Shown here piece by piece: positions 30,546-39,840 of a DNA stretch of 64,000 nt; position 1 is the first letter of the stretch, and each line of letters opens with the position of its first letter. The notes beneath the pieces are model-generated. The model made no database searches. It saw only the letters and a program-made list of their open reading frames with translations, and had not been told where the DNA came from. Where the stretch lies: the NCBI RefSeq assembly GCF_014635345.1, contig NZ_BMCU01000003.1, positions 744,001-808,000 of the forward strand. The letters are read 5' to 3'. The translations under genes and the position numbers were made by a program. The stretch is from Rhodococcoides trifolii (GTDB lineage: Bacteria; Actinomycetota; Actinomycetes; Mycobacteriales; Mycobacteriaceae).

Positions 30546-32021
30546 GTGACGCCGACCCGCACGCCGCGGTGGTCCCGCATTCTCCGCATCCCGGTGATGG
30601 CCGCCGTTCTTCTCCTGGTTTCGCTGCTGATCGCACCGACTGCGAATGCCGGACCCGCGAGAACCCAGAATCCCGTTGCGGGACAGTCGTTCTCGATCGC
30701 CACGGACGTCACCTTCGCACCGTTCGAATTCCAGGACTCGTCCGGAAACTTCGTCGGAATCGACATGGACCTGATCCGTGCCATCGCCGAGGACCAGGGC
30801 TTCACCGTCGACATCTCTCCCCTCGGCTTCGACGCCGCACTGCAGGCCGTGCAGGCCAATCAGGCGGACGCCGTGATCGCCGGCATGACGATCACGCCGG
30901 CGCGCCAGCAGGTGTTCGACTTCTCCGAGCCGTACTTCGAGTCGGGCGTCCAGATGGCGGTGCTCGACACCGACAACGAGGTCACGTCGTACGAGGATCT
31001 GGCCGGCAAGCAGGTCGCGGTCAAGAACGGCACGGAGGGCGCGACGTTCGCCGAGTCCATCAAAGGCCAGTACGGATTCACGACGCAGTACTTCGCGGAC
31101 TCGGCCAGCATGTACGACGAAGTGCGCACCGGTAACTCGGCCGCCGTCTTCGACGACTTCCCGGTGCTGCAGTACGGCATCGCGCAGGGCAACGGCTTCA
31201 AGACCGTCACCGAGAAGGAATCGCCGAGCAACTACGGCTTCGCGGTGAACAAGGGCCAGAACCCGGAACTACTGGCCGCGTTCAACACGGGTCTGAACAA
31301 CCTGAAGAGCTCGGGCAAGTACGACGACATTCTGAACACCTACATCGGTGCCGCGGCCACCGAGTCCGACAACTCCATTCCCGGGCTGATCAAGAGCGAG
31401 TACAAGGAACTGCTGAAGGGCCTGTGGCTCACGATCGTGTTGACGTTCATCTCGATCGTCATCGCGCTGGTACTCGGCGCGTTCTTCGGACTGTTCCGGG
31501 TGTCCACCAAACCCTGGTTGCGCGCCATCGGGGCCACCTACGTCGCGATCTTCCGCGGGACCCCGCTCCTGGTGCAGGCGTTCTTCATCTACTTCGGCAT
31601 CCCCGCGGCGCTCGGGTTCCAGATGTCGGCGTTCACGGCCGGTATCATCACTCTCTCGCTCAATGCGGGCGCGTACATGGCGGAGATCGTGCGCGGCGGC
31701 ATCCTGTCCGTCGACCGAGGTCAGATGGAAGCGTCCCGCAGCCTCGGCATCAGCTACCTGACGTCGATGCGAAAGGTCGTGATGCCCCAGGCAATTCGCA
31801 CGATGATTCCGTCGTACATCAATCAGTTCGTCATCACTCTCAAGGACACGTCGATTCTGTCGGTCATCGGCCTGGCCGAACTGACGCAATCGGGGCGCAT
31901 CATCATCGCCCGCAACTTCCAGTCGTTCAACATGTGGCTCATCATCGGTGTCATGTACTTCGTCATCATCATGGCGCTGACCATGCTGTCGAACCGTCTC
32001 GAGAAGAGGATCAACAAGTGA
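30546..32021 (+). CDS. Glutamine/polar amino acid ABC importer: fused substrate-binding protein and permease
   Basis: A 491-residue fusion. A signal sequence or anchor ([25 protein letters not shown], about 10-34) leads into a type II solute-binding domain ([32 protein letters not shown]) to about residue 270, and then a HisM/GlnP permease domain ([22 protein letters not shown] loop [24 protein letters not shown]). This is the GlnPQ-type layout known from Gram-positive bacteria. GTG at 30546 follows GAAAGG. The stop overlaps the ATPase gene (GTGA). Confidence 0.93.
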   Translation: MTPTRTPRWSRILRIPVMAAVLLLVSLLIAPTANAGPARTQNPVAGQSFSIATDVTFAPFEFQDSSGNFVGIDMDLIRAIAEDQGFTVDISPLGFDAALQAVQANQADAVIAGMTITPARQQVFDFSEPYFESGVQMAVLDTDNEVTSYEDLAGKQVAVKNGTEGATFAESIKGQYGFTTQYFADSASMYDEVRTGNSAAVFDDFPVLQYGIAQGNGFKTVTEKESPSNYGFAVNKGQNPELLAAFNTGLNNLKSSGKYDDILNTYIGAAATESDNSIPGLIKSEYKELLKGLWLTIVLTFISIVIALVLGAFFGLFRVSTKPWLRAIGATYVAIFRGTPLLVQAFFIYFGIPAALGFQMSAFTAGIITLSLNAGAYMAEIVRGGILSVDRGQMEASRSLGISYLTSMRKVVMPQAIRTMIPSYINQFVITLKDTSILSVIGLAELTQSGRIIIARNFQSFNMWLIIGVMYFVIIMALTMLSNRLEKRINK

Positions 32022-32770
32022 GCGCCGAAACGCAGACCGCCGAGGTCAAGATCCGGGTCAAGGGTCTGAAGAAGTCGTTCGGCTCCCTCGAGGTCCTCAA
32101 AGGTCTCGACGTCGACATCCACGCCGGCGAGGTGGTGTGCGTGATCGGGCCGTCGGGATCGGGCAAGAGCACGTTCCTGCGGTGCCTCAACAAACTCGAG
32201 GACATCACCGGTGGCACCGTCGTGGTCGACGAATTCGATCTGACCGACAAGAAGGTCAACCTCGACCACGTTCGACAGCACATCGGGATGGTGTTCCAGC
32301 ACTTCAATCTCTTCCCGCACATGTCGGTGGTGGCGAACGTGATGCTGGCCCCCACCGAAACCAAGAAGCTGTCGAAGGCCAAGGCCCGCGAAGAAGCGAC
32401 ACGGCTGCTGGCGCAGGTGGGCTTGGCGGAGAAGGCCGATGCGAAGCCCGCGCAACTCTCGGGCGGGCAGAAGCAGCGCGTCGCGATCGCGCGGGCGCTG
32501 GCCATGAACCCCGACATCATGCTGTTCGACGAGGCCACCAGCGCGCTGGACCCCGAGATGGTCGGTGAGGTGCTGCAGGTCCTCCGCGACCTCGCGAAGG
32601 GCGGCATGACGATGGTGGTGGTGACCCACGAGATGGGATTCGCCCGCGAAGTGTCCGATCGTGTGATTTTCATGGCGGATGGGTACATCGTCGAAGAAGG
32701 TTCGCCGGACGAACTGTTCGGAAATCCGCAGAATCCGCGGACTCAGGACTTCCTGAACAAAGTGCTGTGA
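32018..32770 (+). CDS. glnQ: Glutamine/polar amino acid ABC transporter ATP-binding protein
   Basis: A 250-residue ATPase with Walker [17 protein letters not shown]-loop [14 protein letters not shown], signature [15 protein letters not shown], Walker [17 protein letters not shown] and switch His in VTHEMGFA. These are hallmarks of the polar amino-acid (GlnQ/HisP) group. It starts at a GTG overlapping the fused receptor-permease stop, so the two make a complete importer. Confidence 0.95.
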   Translation: MSAETQTAEVKIRVKGLKKSFGSLEVLKGLDVDIHAGEVVCVIGPSGSGKSTFLRCLNKLEDITGGTVVVDEFDLTDKKVNLDHVRQHIGMVFQHFNLFPHMSVVANVMLAPTETKKLSKAKAREEATRLLAQVGLAEKADAKPAQLSGGQKQRVAIARALAMNPDIMLFDEATSALDPEMVGEVLQVLRDLAKGGMTMVVVTHEMGFAREVSDRVIFMADGYIVEEGSPDELFGNPQNPRTQDFLNKVL

Positions 32771-32783
32771 CGGAAAGGACGCC

Positions 32784-33035
32784 ATGAGCGACGACCGCGA
32801 GACCATCGAGAAGATTGTCGCCAAACTCGACGCACGCCTGGGAACGCAGACCAACGGACTGCGCGACGAGGTGCCCCCGGGTGCAAGCGCCCAGGATGAT
32901 GACGGCGAGCGTGGCCCGCTCGGCCGCGACTACCACCTGGCGGGAAAATTCGCGCAGGCCTACGCCATCGGTGAGCCGAACCTGATCGACCGCGCCGAGT
33001 TCGACCGGCTGGTGGAGACGTACGGGGACGAGTAG
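32784..33035 (+). CDS. Small acidic hypothetical protein
   Basis: An 83-residue hydrophilic, acidic protein I do not recognise (SDDRETIEKIVAKLDARLG; GRDYHLAGKFAQAYAIG; ending RLVETYGDE). The ATG has GGAAAGGA upstream and lies 13 nt after glnQ, so it is cotranscribed with the importer. No membrane segment or Cys. Its role in transport is only suggested by position. Confidence 0.75.
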   Translation: MSDDRETIEKIVAKLDARLGTQTNGLRDEVPPGASAQDDDGERGPLGRDYHLAGKFAQAYAIGEPNLIDRAEFDRLVETYGDE

Positions 33036-33131
33036 CGGTCCTACGGCGTCACGGACCGTTCGCCGAGCCGGTATCCGGTTGTTACCTAACGTGGCTAACG
33101 ATTGGTCCGCGAGTACCGACACACCCTGCAT

Positions 33132-33152
33132 AACCGAGCAGACCGCTCGGTT
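33132..33152. promoter_or_regulatory. Perfect 8-bp dyad before the lipoprotein pair
   Basis: AACCGAGC-AGACC-GCTCGGTT sits directly upstream of the AGGAGG ribosome-binding site of the first lipoprotein gene. It may be a repressor operator or an RNA hairpin limiting translation. The rest of the 134-bp gap shows nothing else. Confidence 0.5.
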
Positions 33153-33169
33153 CGGTCAGGAGGTATCGG

Positions 33170-33817
33170 GTGGGTATTTCAACAGGCATCGTCAAGACGG
33201 CGGCGCTGGCCGCGTGCGCAGTGGCTGCCGTGTCGTGCAGCGGTGGCAACACCGGAACACCGCAATCGGCCTCGACGACGACACCGAGCGCCACGGTCAC
33301 CACGCTGCCCCCTCTGACCCGAACGTCAGCGGCGCAGGCACCGTCCGCGGAAACCCAGACCGAAACCGTCACGGTGCCGGCAGGACAACCGGCGCAGCCC
33401 GCGCAGGTAGTGCCGTGCGTGGATCCCAGCTCCGACAACGTGCGTGCCGCCGTGGGACGGCTGGGGACCGACTCGCAGGGCGGACCGTTTCAGGTCATCG
33501 GTCACACCGGTGGTAACAGCGCTGACGGGTGCCCGACGTTGGAATGGGCCCTTGCTCAGGGGACCGGCATTCAGGACGCCACCTCGCAGTACCACGTGCT
33601 GTTCTTCACCAACAAGGGCAACTACCTCGGTACCGCAACGTCGTATGCATACAGCTACACCGACGTCGTGAAATCCACGGACTCGAGCGTGACGGTCCAC
33701 TACAAGTGGCTCAGCCCGGACGATCCGTTCTGCTGCCCCTCGAACGAGTCGTACGTCGACTTCACGCTGAACGGGAACACGATCACGCCCAGCGGCCAGT
33801 TCCCGCCGAAGCCATGA
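33170..33817 (+). CDS. LppP/LprE-family lipoprotein (first of a pair)
   Basis: A 215-residue lipoprotein. The signal AALAACAVAAVSCSGG ends in a lipobox-like AVSC, giving acylated Cys23. A Thr/Pro/Ala-rich spacer (24-75) leads to a globular domain: CVDPSSDNVRAAVGRLGTDSQ, GCPTLEWALAQGTG, HVLFFTNKGNYLGTAT. These match the LppP/LprE family of mycolata, from memory. AGGAGG precedes the GTG start. It overlaps the next gene by ATGA. Confidence 0.82.
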   Translation: MGISTGIVKTAALAACAVAAVSCSGGNTGTPQSASTTTPSATVTTLPPLTRTSAAQAPSAETQTETVTVPAGQPAQPAQVVPCVDPSSDNVRAAVGRLGTDSQGGPFQVIGHTGGNSADGCPTLEWALAQGTGIQDATSQYHVLFFTNKGNYLGTATSYAYSYTDVVKSTDSSVTVHYKWLSPDDPFCCPSNESYVDFTLNGNTITPSGQFPPKP

Positions 33818-34602
33818 TCGGCCAACGTTCACGGCTCGCGCTGTTCTCGCTGGCACTGTGCGCCTGCGCTTCGGTGTCGTGCGGCTCCACCGAAACGACC
33901 GCCGTCCCGCCCCTACCCGCCTCGCCACCGCTGTCGTCCGTCGGCGCACCAGCCTCGACCACCGCGCCCGTCCCGACTACAGCCCCGGCATCGGACGCCG
34001 AATCCGTCTCGTCGGGATCGGACGTGGTCGATTCGTCGGGATCGGACGTGGTCGATGCCGAACCCGAGTCGGGCGGCGGGGTTGCCGCGACGCCGGCGCC
34101 GGCCGGCCCTGCTCCCGGTGCGGACCAGCCAGGCACCGAATCCCCGCCCGCGGGCGGCGGTCCGGCACCGGCACCGATACCGCAGAGCGAGTGGTGCCTC
34201 GACCCCGAGTCGGCCGCGGTGCTCGATGCGCTGGCCGGTCTGGGGACGGATTCACAGGGACTTCGCTTCGTCGCCGGGTGGTGGGACCACACGACCGTCG
34301 CCGCCGGATGTCCATCCCTGAACTGGGTGTTGGCGCGCGGCGACGACCAGGACATGCGGGCGCCGGACAACTTCTATCTGTTCTTCGACGCGCAGGGAAC
34401 CTACCTGGGCCCGGCAACGCCCGAATTCCACACCAATTCGCACCTCACAGCCTCGACCGACGACAGTGCGACGATCTTGTTCCAGTCCGCCGAGTCGTTA
34501 CCGGACCACTCGGCGCCCGCGCACGTGTCCACCGTCACGTACACCCTCGACAACGGGGTCATCGTGGTCGACGGTCAACTCCCCGCTGCCGACTGGGGCT
34601 GA
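33814..34602 (+). CDS. LppP/LprE-family lipoprotein (second of a pair)
   Basis: A 262-residue paralogue of the preceding gene. Signal RLALFSLALCACASVSCGS with lipobox-like SVSC, a long disordered Pro/Ala/Ser linker containing two copies of SSGSDVVD, then CLDPESAAVLDALAGLGTDSQG, GCPSLNWVLARGD and NFYLFFDAQGTYLGPAT, aligned with the neighbour's domain. The 3' end overlaps the convergent tatD by 28 bp. Confidence 0.82.
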   Translation: MIGQRSRLALFSLALCACASVSCGSTETTAVPPLPASPPLSSVGAPASTTAPVPTTAPASDAESVSSGSDVVDSSGSDVVDAEPESGGGVAATPAPAGPAPGADQPGTESPPAGGGPAPAPIPQSEWCLDPESAAVLDALAGLGTDSQGLRFVAGWWDHTTVAAGCPSLNWVLARGDDQDMRAPDNFYLFFDAQGTYLGPATPEFHTNSHLTASTDDSATILFQSAESLPDHSAPAHVSTVTYTLDNGVIVVDGQLPAADWG

Positions 34603-35432
34603 CGCGCCAACCCGTACACCCGCTCCGCGTTCTCCGTCGCCAGCGCCGCTACTTCTTCCGGTTCCTGCTCACGCGTCTCGGCCAGAGACACGGCCGTGTA
34701 GGGCAGGCAGTACGGCTCGTTGGGTGCTCCGCGGAACGGGTGCGGGGTGAGGAACGGCGCGTCCGTCTCCAACAGGAACTGGTGGTCGGGTACCAACTTG
34801 GCTGCTTCACGCAGCTCGTGACTGTTCTTGAAACTGACGGTTCCGGAGAAACTCAGCACGTACCCCGCGTCGACGCATGCCTCCGCCATTTCCGGGCCCG
34901 AGGAGAAGCAGTGGAAGATGACGGTGTCGGGCGCACCTTCGTCGAGCAGGACGGCCAAGACGTCGTGGTCTGCGTCGCGGTTGTGGATCATGAGCGGCTT
35001 GCGTAGACGCTTCGCCAGGTCGATGTGCCATCGGAAACCCTCGACCTGCTGTTCCACGTCGGCGCAGCCGTCGAGCTTGCCCGGCCAGTAGTAGTCGAGG
35101 CCCGTCTCCCCCACCGCAACCGTGCGCCGGTCCCGCGCCAGCCGTTCGATCTCCGCCTTCGTCGCGTCGTCGAGCACGTTCGCTCGGGTCGGATGGATCG
35201 CCACCGCCGCGTACACGCGTGAATCCCACTGCGCCGCATTCACCGCGAAGCGTGCGGCATCGAGATCGTCGGCCACCGTGACCACCCGACCGACGCCGAC
35301 GGACTCGGCTCTGTCGAGAATGGCCGTCACACTCGCCGCATCAGTCGCACCGCAGGCGTCGAGGTGGGTGTGCGCGTCGATCAGCGGGGAGAGCGCGGAC
35401 GGCAGGTCGGGGGCGGGACGGGGTTTGCTCAC
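34575..35432 (-). CDS. tatD: TatD-family metal-dependent hydrolase
   Basis: A probable DNase/tRNA-processing hydrolase. The 285-residue TIM-barrel protein has the metal-site motifs [32 protein letters not shown] and [12 protein letters not shown] at 35432 is preferred: TACTCT (35440-35445 on this strand) ends 7 nt upstream, a leaderless layout; ATG 35456 would add 8 residues and lie upstream of that hexamer. Divergent from metG as in M. tuberculosis. Confidence 0.93.
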   Translation of the reverse strand: MSKPRPAPDLPSALSPLIDAHTHLDACGATDAASVTAILDRAESVGVGRVVTVADDLDAARFAVNAAQWDSRVYAAVAIHPTRANVLDDATKAEIERLARDRRTVAVGETGLDYYWPGKLDGCADVEQQVEGFRWHIDLAKRLRKPLMIHNRDADHDVLAVLLDEGAPDTVIFHCFSSGPEMAEACVDAGYVLSFSGTVSFKNSHELREAAKLVPDHQFLLETDAPFLTPHPFRGAPNEPYCLPYTAVSLAETREQEPEEVAALATENAERVYGLARQPQSAAGS

Positions 35433-35438
35433 GAAAGC

Positions 35439-35445
35439 TAGAGTA
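35439..35445. promoter_or_regulatory. Overlapping divergent -10 hexamers for tatD and metG
   Basis: TAGAGTA reads as TAGAGT toward metG (35439-35444) and TACTCT toward tatD (35440-35445). The tatD hexamer ends 7 nt before its GTG. The metG hexamer ends 10 nt before its ATG. Polymerase could occupy only one direction at a time. Confidence 0.5.
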
Positions 35446-35454
35446 ATTCGCACC

Positions 35455-37008
35455 ATGACTGACGCAGCCCCGACCTCGTACTACATCACCACGGCCATCG
35501 CGTATCCCAACGGTGACCCGCACATCGGGCACGCGTACGAGTACATCGCGACGGACGTGATCGCGCGGTTCAAGCGCCTCGACGGCTTCGACGTGCGCTT
35601 TCTGACCGGAACCGACGAGCACGGACTGAAGATGGCGCAGACCGCGACCAAGGAAGGCATCTCGACCGCCGACCTCGCGCGTCGCAACTCGGACGTGTTC
35701 GAATCCATGCAGAAGATGCTCGGCATCACCTTCGACCGGTTCATCCGCACCACCGACACCGACCACATCCTTGCGAGCCAGGCGATCTGGCAGAAGATGT
35801 CCGAGGGCGGCGACATCTACCTCGACTCGTACTCGGGCTGGTACTCCGTGCGCGACGAGGCCTACTACGCCGAGGGTGAGACCACGCTGCAGGAGGACGG
35901 AAGCCGCATCTCGACCGAGACGGGCACCCCCGTCGAGTGGACCGAGGAGTCGACGTACAACTTCCGGCTGTCCGCGTACGAGGACAAATTGCTCGCCCAC
36001 TACGAGGCGCACCCCGAGTTCCTGGCGCCCGCAACGCGTTTGAACGAGATCACCAGCTTCGTGCGCAGCGGCCTCAAGGACCTGTCCATCTCGCGTTCGA
36101 CGTTCGACTGGGGCGTGCAGGTGCCGGGCGACCCGGACCACGTGATGTACGTGTGGGTCGACGCCTTGACCAATTACATTACGGGCGTGGGCTATCCGGA
36201 TGTCGACGGCGACGAGTTCCGTCGCTACTGGCCTGCGAATCTGCACATGATCGGCAAGGACATCACGCGCTTCCACACGGTGTTCTGGCCGGCGTTCCTC
36301 ATGTCGGCGGGCATCGAACTACCGAAAAGGGTGTTCGCGCACGGCTTTCTGTACAACAAGGGCGAGAAGATGTCCAAGTCCGTCGGCAACGTGGTCGATC
36401 CGTTCACGTTGGTCGAAGCGTACGGACTGGACGCCGTTCGCTTCTTCTTGTTGCGTGAAGTGTCGTTCGGCCAAGACGGCAGCTACAGCCACGAGGCCAT
36501 CGTGCAGCGCATCAACGCCGACCTCGCCAACGAACTGGGCAATCTCGCGCAGCGGTCGCTGTCGATGGTGGCGAAGAACCTGGGCGGCCAGGTTCCGGTG
36601 CCCGGTGATTTCACGCCCGAGGATTCGGCCATGCTCGAACGAGCCGACGCTCTGCTCGATCTCGTTCGCGCCCACATCGACGTTCAGGAACTGCACCTGT
36701 ACCTGGAGACGATCTGGTCGGTCCTCGGCGAGACCAATCGCTACTTCTCCGCGCAGGAGCCGTGGGTGCTCCGCAAGACCGATCCCGCGCGCATGGCGAC
36801 CGTGCTGTACGTGACGCTCGAGGTGCTGCGCGTCGCAGCGCTTCTGGTGCAGCCGGTGATGCCGGAGAGTGGGGGGAAGATCTTGACCCTGCTGGGGGTG
36901 GAGGAGCGCTCGTTCGCCACCATCGCCGACAGGTTGGTCCCGGGCGTCGATCTGCCCGCTCCGGTCGGCGTGTTTCCGCGGTACGTGGAGCCCGAAGAAA
37001 AAGCCTGA
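35455..37008 (+). CDS. metG: Methionine-tRNA ligase
   Basis: Charges tRNA-Met. The 517-residue class I synthetase has the HIGH motif in [15 protein letters not shown] (HIGH at 23-26) and KMSKS at 305-309 in [11 protein letters not shown]. There is no zinc-knuckle Cys cluster and no C-terminal EMAP-type domain, so it is the short MetG2-like form, as in mycobacteria. The anticodon-binding helical domain fills residues 370-500. The ORF is open far upstream, but ATG 35455 gives the family start. Confidence 0.97.
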   Translation: MTDAAPTSYYITTAIAYPNGDPHIGHAYEYIATDVIARFKRLDGFDVRFLTGTDEHGLKMAQTATKEGISTADLARRNSDVFESMQKMLGITFDRFIRTTDTDHILASQAIWQKMSEGGDIYLDSYSGWYSVRDEAYYAEGETTLQEDGSRISTETGTPVEWTEESTYNFRLSAYEDKLLAHYEAHPEFLAPATRLNEITSFVRSGLKDLSISRSTFDWGVQVPGDPDHVMYVWVDALTNYITGVGYPDVDGDEFRRYWPANLHMIGKDITRFHTVFWPAFLMSAGIELPKRVFAHGFLYNKGEKMSKSVGNVVDPFTLVEAYGLDAVRFFLLREVSFGQDGSYSHEAIVQRINADLANELGNLAQRSLSMVAKNLGGQVPVPGDFTPEDSAMLERADALLDLVRAHIDVQELHLYLETIWSVLGETNRYFSAQEPWVLRKTDPARMATVLYVTLEVLRVAALLVQPVMPESGGKILTLLGVEERSFATIADRLVPGVDLPAPVGVFPRYVEPEEKA

Positions 37009-37019
37009 CCTTCGATTTC

Positions 37020-37077
37020 GCGAGTCGAATGTGCATCCGCGAGGGAAATTTCCAGCGCGGATACACATTCCACTCGC
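37020..37077. repeat. Near-perfect 58-bp palindrome after metG
   Basis: The 22-nt arms at 37020-37041 and 37056-37077 match at 20 of 22 positions (GCGAGTCGAATGTGCATCC against GCGAGTGGAATGTGTATCC when the second is complemented). The 14-nt centre contains the palindrome GGAAATTTCC. The whole element can extrude as a cruciform. It starts 11 nt after the metG stop and may also serve as its terminator. Confidence 0.8.
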
Positions 37078-37152
37078 AGAATGCAGACCGAGCGTAAAGA
37101 TCACTGCGCCAACGACACTCGACTGTCGGACCCACCGTGCACACTGCCCGGC

Positions 37153-38268
37153 ATGGACATCGAACGCACCCACCGCCATCCCTACGACCACATCGACCCC
37201 GACTTCCGAGACGGTGTTCAGGACGCCGTCGACGCAGTACGCATCCGGTACGAACACGGATGGCAACCGATGGACGTCGTCCACACGACACCGAAGATCA
37301 CCGGTACCGACGACATCCGCGCCGTAGCTCGGCTGGTGTTGTTCGAGGCCACCACGAGCGGCGCCGCCGATCGTGCGCCGGACGAATGGGTGTCGCAGCT
37401 GCGATCGATCGAGGACAGGTACGGGCCCGCGCGCAGACCCGTTGCCGCGGACGTGCATCCCCTGCGGGTTCATTCGGCCACGTGGCGGTTCGGCCCCATG
37501 TGGGGTCCCATCGGCCCGCTCCCCTCCGAATGGCCGACGGTTCGCGCTGTCGGTCGTCCCGAGCGTGGAGTCGACGACAAGATGCTGGCGCGGATTCGAG
37601 GTTTGCTCGCCAAGGCGGAGTCGACGGAATTCGAGGAGGAGGCGGCAGTCTTCACGGAGAAGGCCCAGGAGCTGATGAGCCGATACTCGTTGTCGGAAAC
37701 CCTGATTCGAGAGCCCGATAGCTCCGAGACGTGGATCCGGGGACGGCGCTTCCACATCGACAATCCATACGTCGCCGAGAAGAGCTCCCTGCTGTTCACC
37801 ATTGCCGAAGCCAACGCCTGCCGATCGGTGATCTTCACCAACAGATCCATCGTCGAGGCGCACGGATCGGCGAACGACCTCGAACAGCTCGACATGCTGT
37901 TCACGTCGTTGTTGGTGCAGGCGACCAGAGCGATGGCGGGAGCCAGAGCGTCCGCGTCAGGGTCCAGCACCACATCGTTTCGCAAAGGCTTTCTCACGGG
38001 CTTCGCCATACGCATCGGTGAGCGTCTGCGCAGCGCCGGTAGCCGCGCGACCGAACAGGTAGCCGCCGAACGGTCGGTTCCGGTGAGCGACCTCCTACCT
38101 GCGCTCGCTGCACGCAAGGACGAACTCGATGCCGAGATCACGCGGAGGTATCCGCGGCTCGGGACCACTCGGCGACGTGCCTTCGACGCGGCCGGATACC
38201 ACTCGGGAAGAGTCGCCGCCGATCACGCCAGTCTCGGTGTGCAGCAACGGGTCACACGCGGTGCGTGA
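37153..38268 (+). CDS. DUF2786 domain protein
   Basis: A 371-residue soluble protein. The DUF2786 motif is at about residues 145-185: KMLARIRGLLAKAESTEFEEEAAVFTEKAQELMSRY. A second conserved block lies in EANACRSVIFTNRSIVEAHG and the C-terminus ends AGYHSGRVAADHASLG. The family is uncharacterised, sometimes linked to phage or stress genes. ATG 37153 is chosen; an in-frame ATG at 37081 would start inside the palindromic spacer and add 24 unconserved residues. Confidence 0.8.
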   Translation: MDIERTHRHPYDHIDPDFRDGVQDAVDAVRIRYEHGWQPMDVVHTTPKITGTDDIRAVARLVLFEATTSGAADRAPDEWVSQLRSIEDRYGPARRPVAADVHPLRVHSATWRFGPMWGPIGPLPSEWPTVRAVGRPERGVDDKMLARIRGLLAKAESTEFEEEAAVFTEKAQELMSRYSLSETLIREPDSSETWIRGRRFHIDNPYVAEKSSLLFTIAEANACRSVIFTNRSIVEAHGSANDLEQLDMLFTSLLVQATRAMAGARASASGSSTTSFRKGFLTGFAIRIGERLRSAGSRATEQVAAERSVPVSDLLPALAARKDELDAEITRRYPRLGTTRRRAFDAAGYHSGRVAADHASLGVQQRVTRGA

Positions 38269-38275
38269 GGTGCGG

Positions 38276-39664
38276 TCACCTGTCCGCGAGCTTCTCCAGT
38301 TCCTCGAGCGCATTGTCGAGGTGGGTCAGAATGCGCTGCAGGCTCGGCACCGTTCGCCGGCATCCGATCAGTCCGAAGTTCAGATTGTCGGCGTTCGAGG
38401 CCAGCGTGATGTTGAGCGCGAGACCGTCGGTGACGATCGAGGCCGGGTACACCCCGTCCAGACGCGCTCCGTTCCAGTACTTCTCCTCTTTCGGTCCCGG
38501 CACGTTCGAGATGATGACGTTGAACGGGGGCGGGGCAGCCCGCACGTAACCCGGCACCTGGCCGAACAGCAGCGGCGCCATTACGGCGGCGCCGTACCCC
38601 AACGCCTGCAACGGACTGATATCGCGCAGAACAGCTTTGGATTGGTTCATCGAGTCGGTGATGGTGGCCAGACGCCGCTCGGCGTCGGGTTGATCGGTGC
38701 CGAGATTGCACAGAACGCTGGTGACGGCGTTCCCCTCGGAAGAATCGGCACCGGCCTCGCGCGTCGACACCGGCACCATCGCCACCAGCGGCTGATCCGG
38801 CAGCGCGTTCTGATCGATGAGGTACGAGCGCAACGCCCCACCGCACATCGCCAACACGACGTCGTTCAGGGTGACCCCGAGATCCTTTGCAACGCCGCGA
38901 ATTCGGGTCAGCGACCACTGCTGGGCAGCGAATCGGCGGGCCCCTCCGATGGGCACGTTGAACATCGTGCGCGGCGCCTCGAGCGGGAGCACCAGGTTGT
39001 GCTCACGAAACTTGCGCAGACCGATCTTCGCCACGGCCGGGCCGAAACCAGCGACCTCACCGGCTGCCCGCACCCCACTCGACAACAGCGACAGCGGACC
39101 GGACCCGCCGCTCTTCTCCAGGTCGCCCCGAGGCTTACGCCGCTCGAAGAGCTCGGGATCCCAGAAGGCTCCGCTGTCACGGGCGTCGGGATCCGAGGTC
39201 AGCGACTTGTCCATCAGCTTGAGGGCCGACACCCCGTCGACCAGCGAGTGATGGATCTTGCTGTAGATGGCCACCCGACCGTCCTTGAGGCCCTCGATCA
39301 CGTGGAACTCCCACATGGGTCGGTGCCGGTCGAGCGGCGAGCTGTGGTTCAGCGACACGTACTTGAGCAGTTCGCGGACACGGCCGGGCTTCGGCAACAC
39401 GGCACGGCGGAGGTGGTACTCGAAGTCGATGTCGTCGTCGTAGGACCACCAGGTATTGCCCAACACGTTGACCGGGTCGGCCGGGTGCTTGCGGAGGAGC
39501 TTGTAGACGTCGGTGTGCTCGGCGAGGGTGTCGTACACCGTGGCGCCGAAGTCCTCTTCCTCACCGGGCGGCGGGACGAACAGTTGCAGACCACCCACAT
39601 GCATGGGGTGTTCACGCGACTCTGCGAGCAGGAACATCGACTCGGTTACCGGCATGAATGGCAC
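38276..39664 (-). CDS. Wax ester synthase / diacylglycerol acyltransferase
   Basis: Esterifies diacylglycerol or fatty alcohols with acyl-CoA to make storage lipid. The 462-residue protein has the catalytic HHSLVDG at 138-144, SPLDRHRPMWEFHVIEGL just before it, and the C-terminal FNVIISNVPGPKEEKYWNGARL. GTG at 39664 has AGGGGAGGG upstream; an in-frame ATG at 39694 is less well supported. Divergent from an HSL-type esterase with a dyad between them, which suggests joint control of storage-lipid synthesis and breakdown. Confidence 0.92.
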   Translation of the reverse strand: MPFMPVTESMFLLAESREHPMHVGGLQLFVPPPGEEEDFGATVYDTLAEHTDVYKLLRKHPADPVNVLGNTWWSYDDDIDFEYHLRRAVLPKPGRVRELLKYVSLNHSSPLDRHRPMWEFHVIEGLKDGRVAIYSKIHHSLVDGVSALKLMDKSLTSDPDARDSGAFWDPELFERRKPRGDLEKSGGSGPLSLLSSGVRAAGEVAGFGPAVAKIGLRKFREHNLVLPLEAPRTMFNVPIGGARRFAAQQWSLTRIRGVAKDLGVTLNDVVLAMCGGALRSYLIDQNALPDQPLVAMVPVSTREAGADSSEGNAVTSVLCNLGTDQPDAERRLATITDSMNQSKAVLRDISPLQALGYGAAVMAPLLFGQVPGYVRAAPPPFNVIISNVPGPKEEKYWNGARLDGVYPASIVTDGLALNITLASNADNLNFGLIGCRRTVPSLQRILTHLDNALEELEKLADR

Positions 39665-39744
39665 GGCTGGCCCTCCCCTTTTCGGCGACGACACCAGCCC
39701 CTCCGTGGATGGTCACGAACGGGTACCAAGATCGACAACGCCTC

Positions 39745-39757
39745 GTCACATTGTGAC
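39745..39757. promoter_or_regulatory. GTCACATTGTGAC dyad in a divergent lipid-gene promoter
   Basis: GTCACA-T-TGTGAC is a perfect 13-bp palindrome with one central base. It lies in the 176-bp gap between the acyltransferase (start 39664) and the esterase (start 39841), followed by GTTACAACTATTT. It is a candidate shared operator. Confidence 0.5.
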
Positions 39758-39840
39758 CCCAGTTACAACTATTTCGCAAAGTGATGTTTCATTTGGCAAC
39801 TACCGTGCGATTACTAGGCAACAAGCAAAGGAGGGGCATC

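Noticed and set aside
38129..39784. 551-codon plus-strand ORF opposite the acyltransferase
   Set aside because: Antisense shadow of the wax ester synthase with no family signature.
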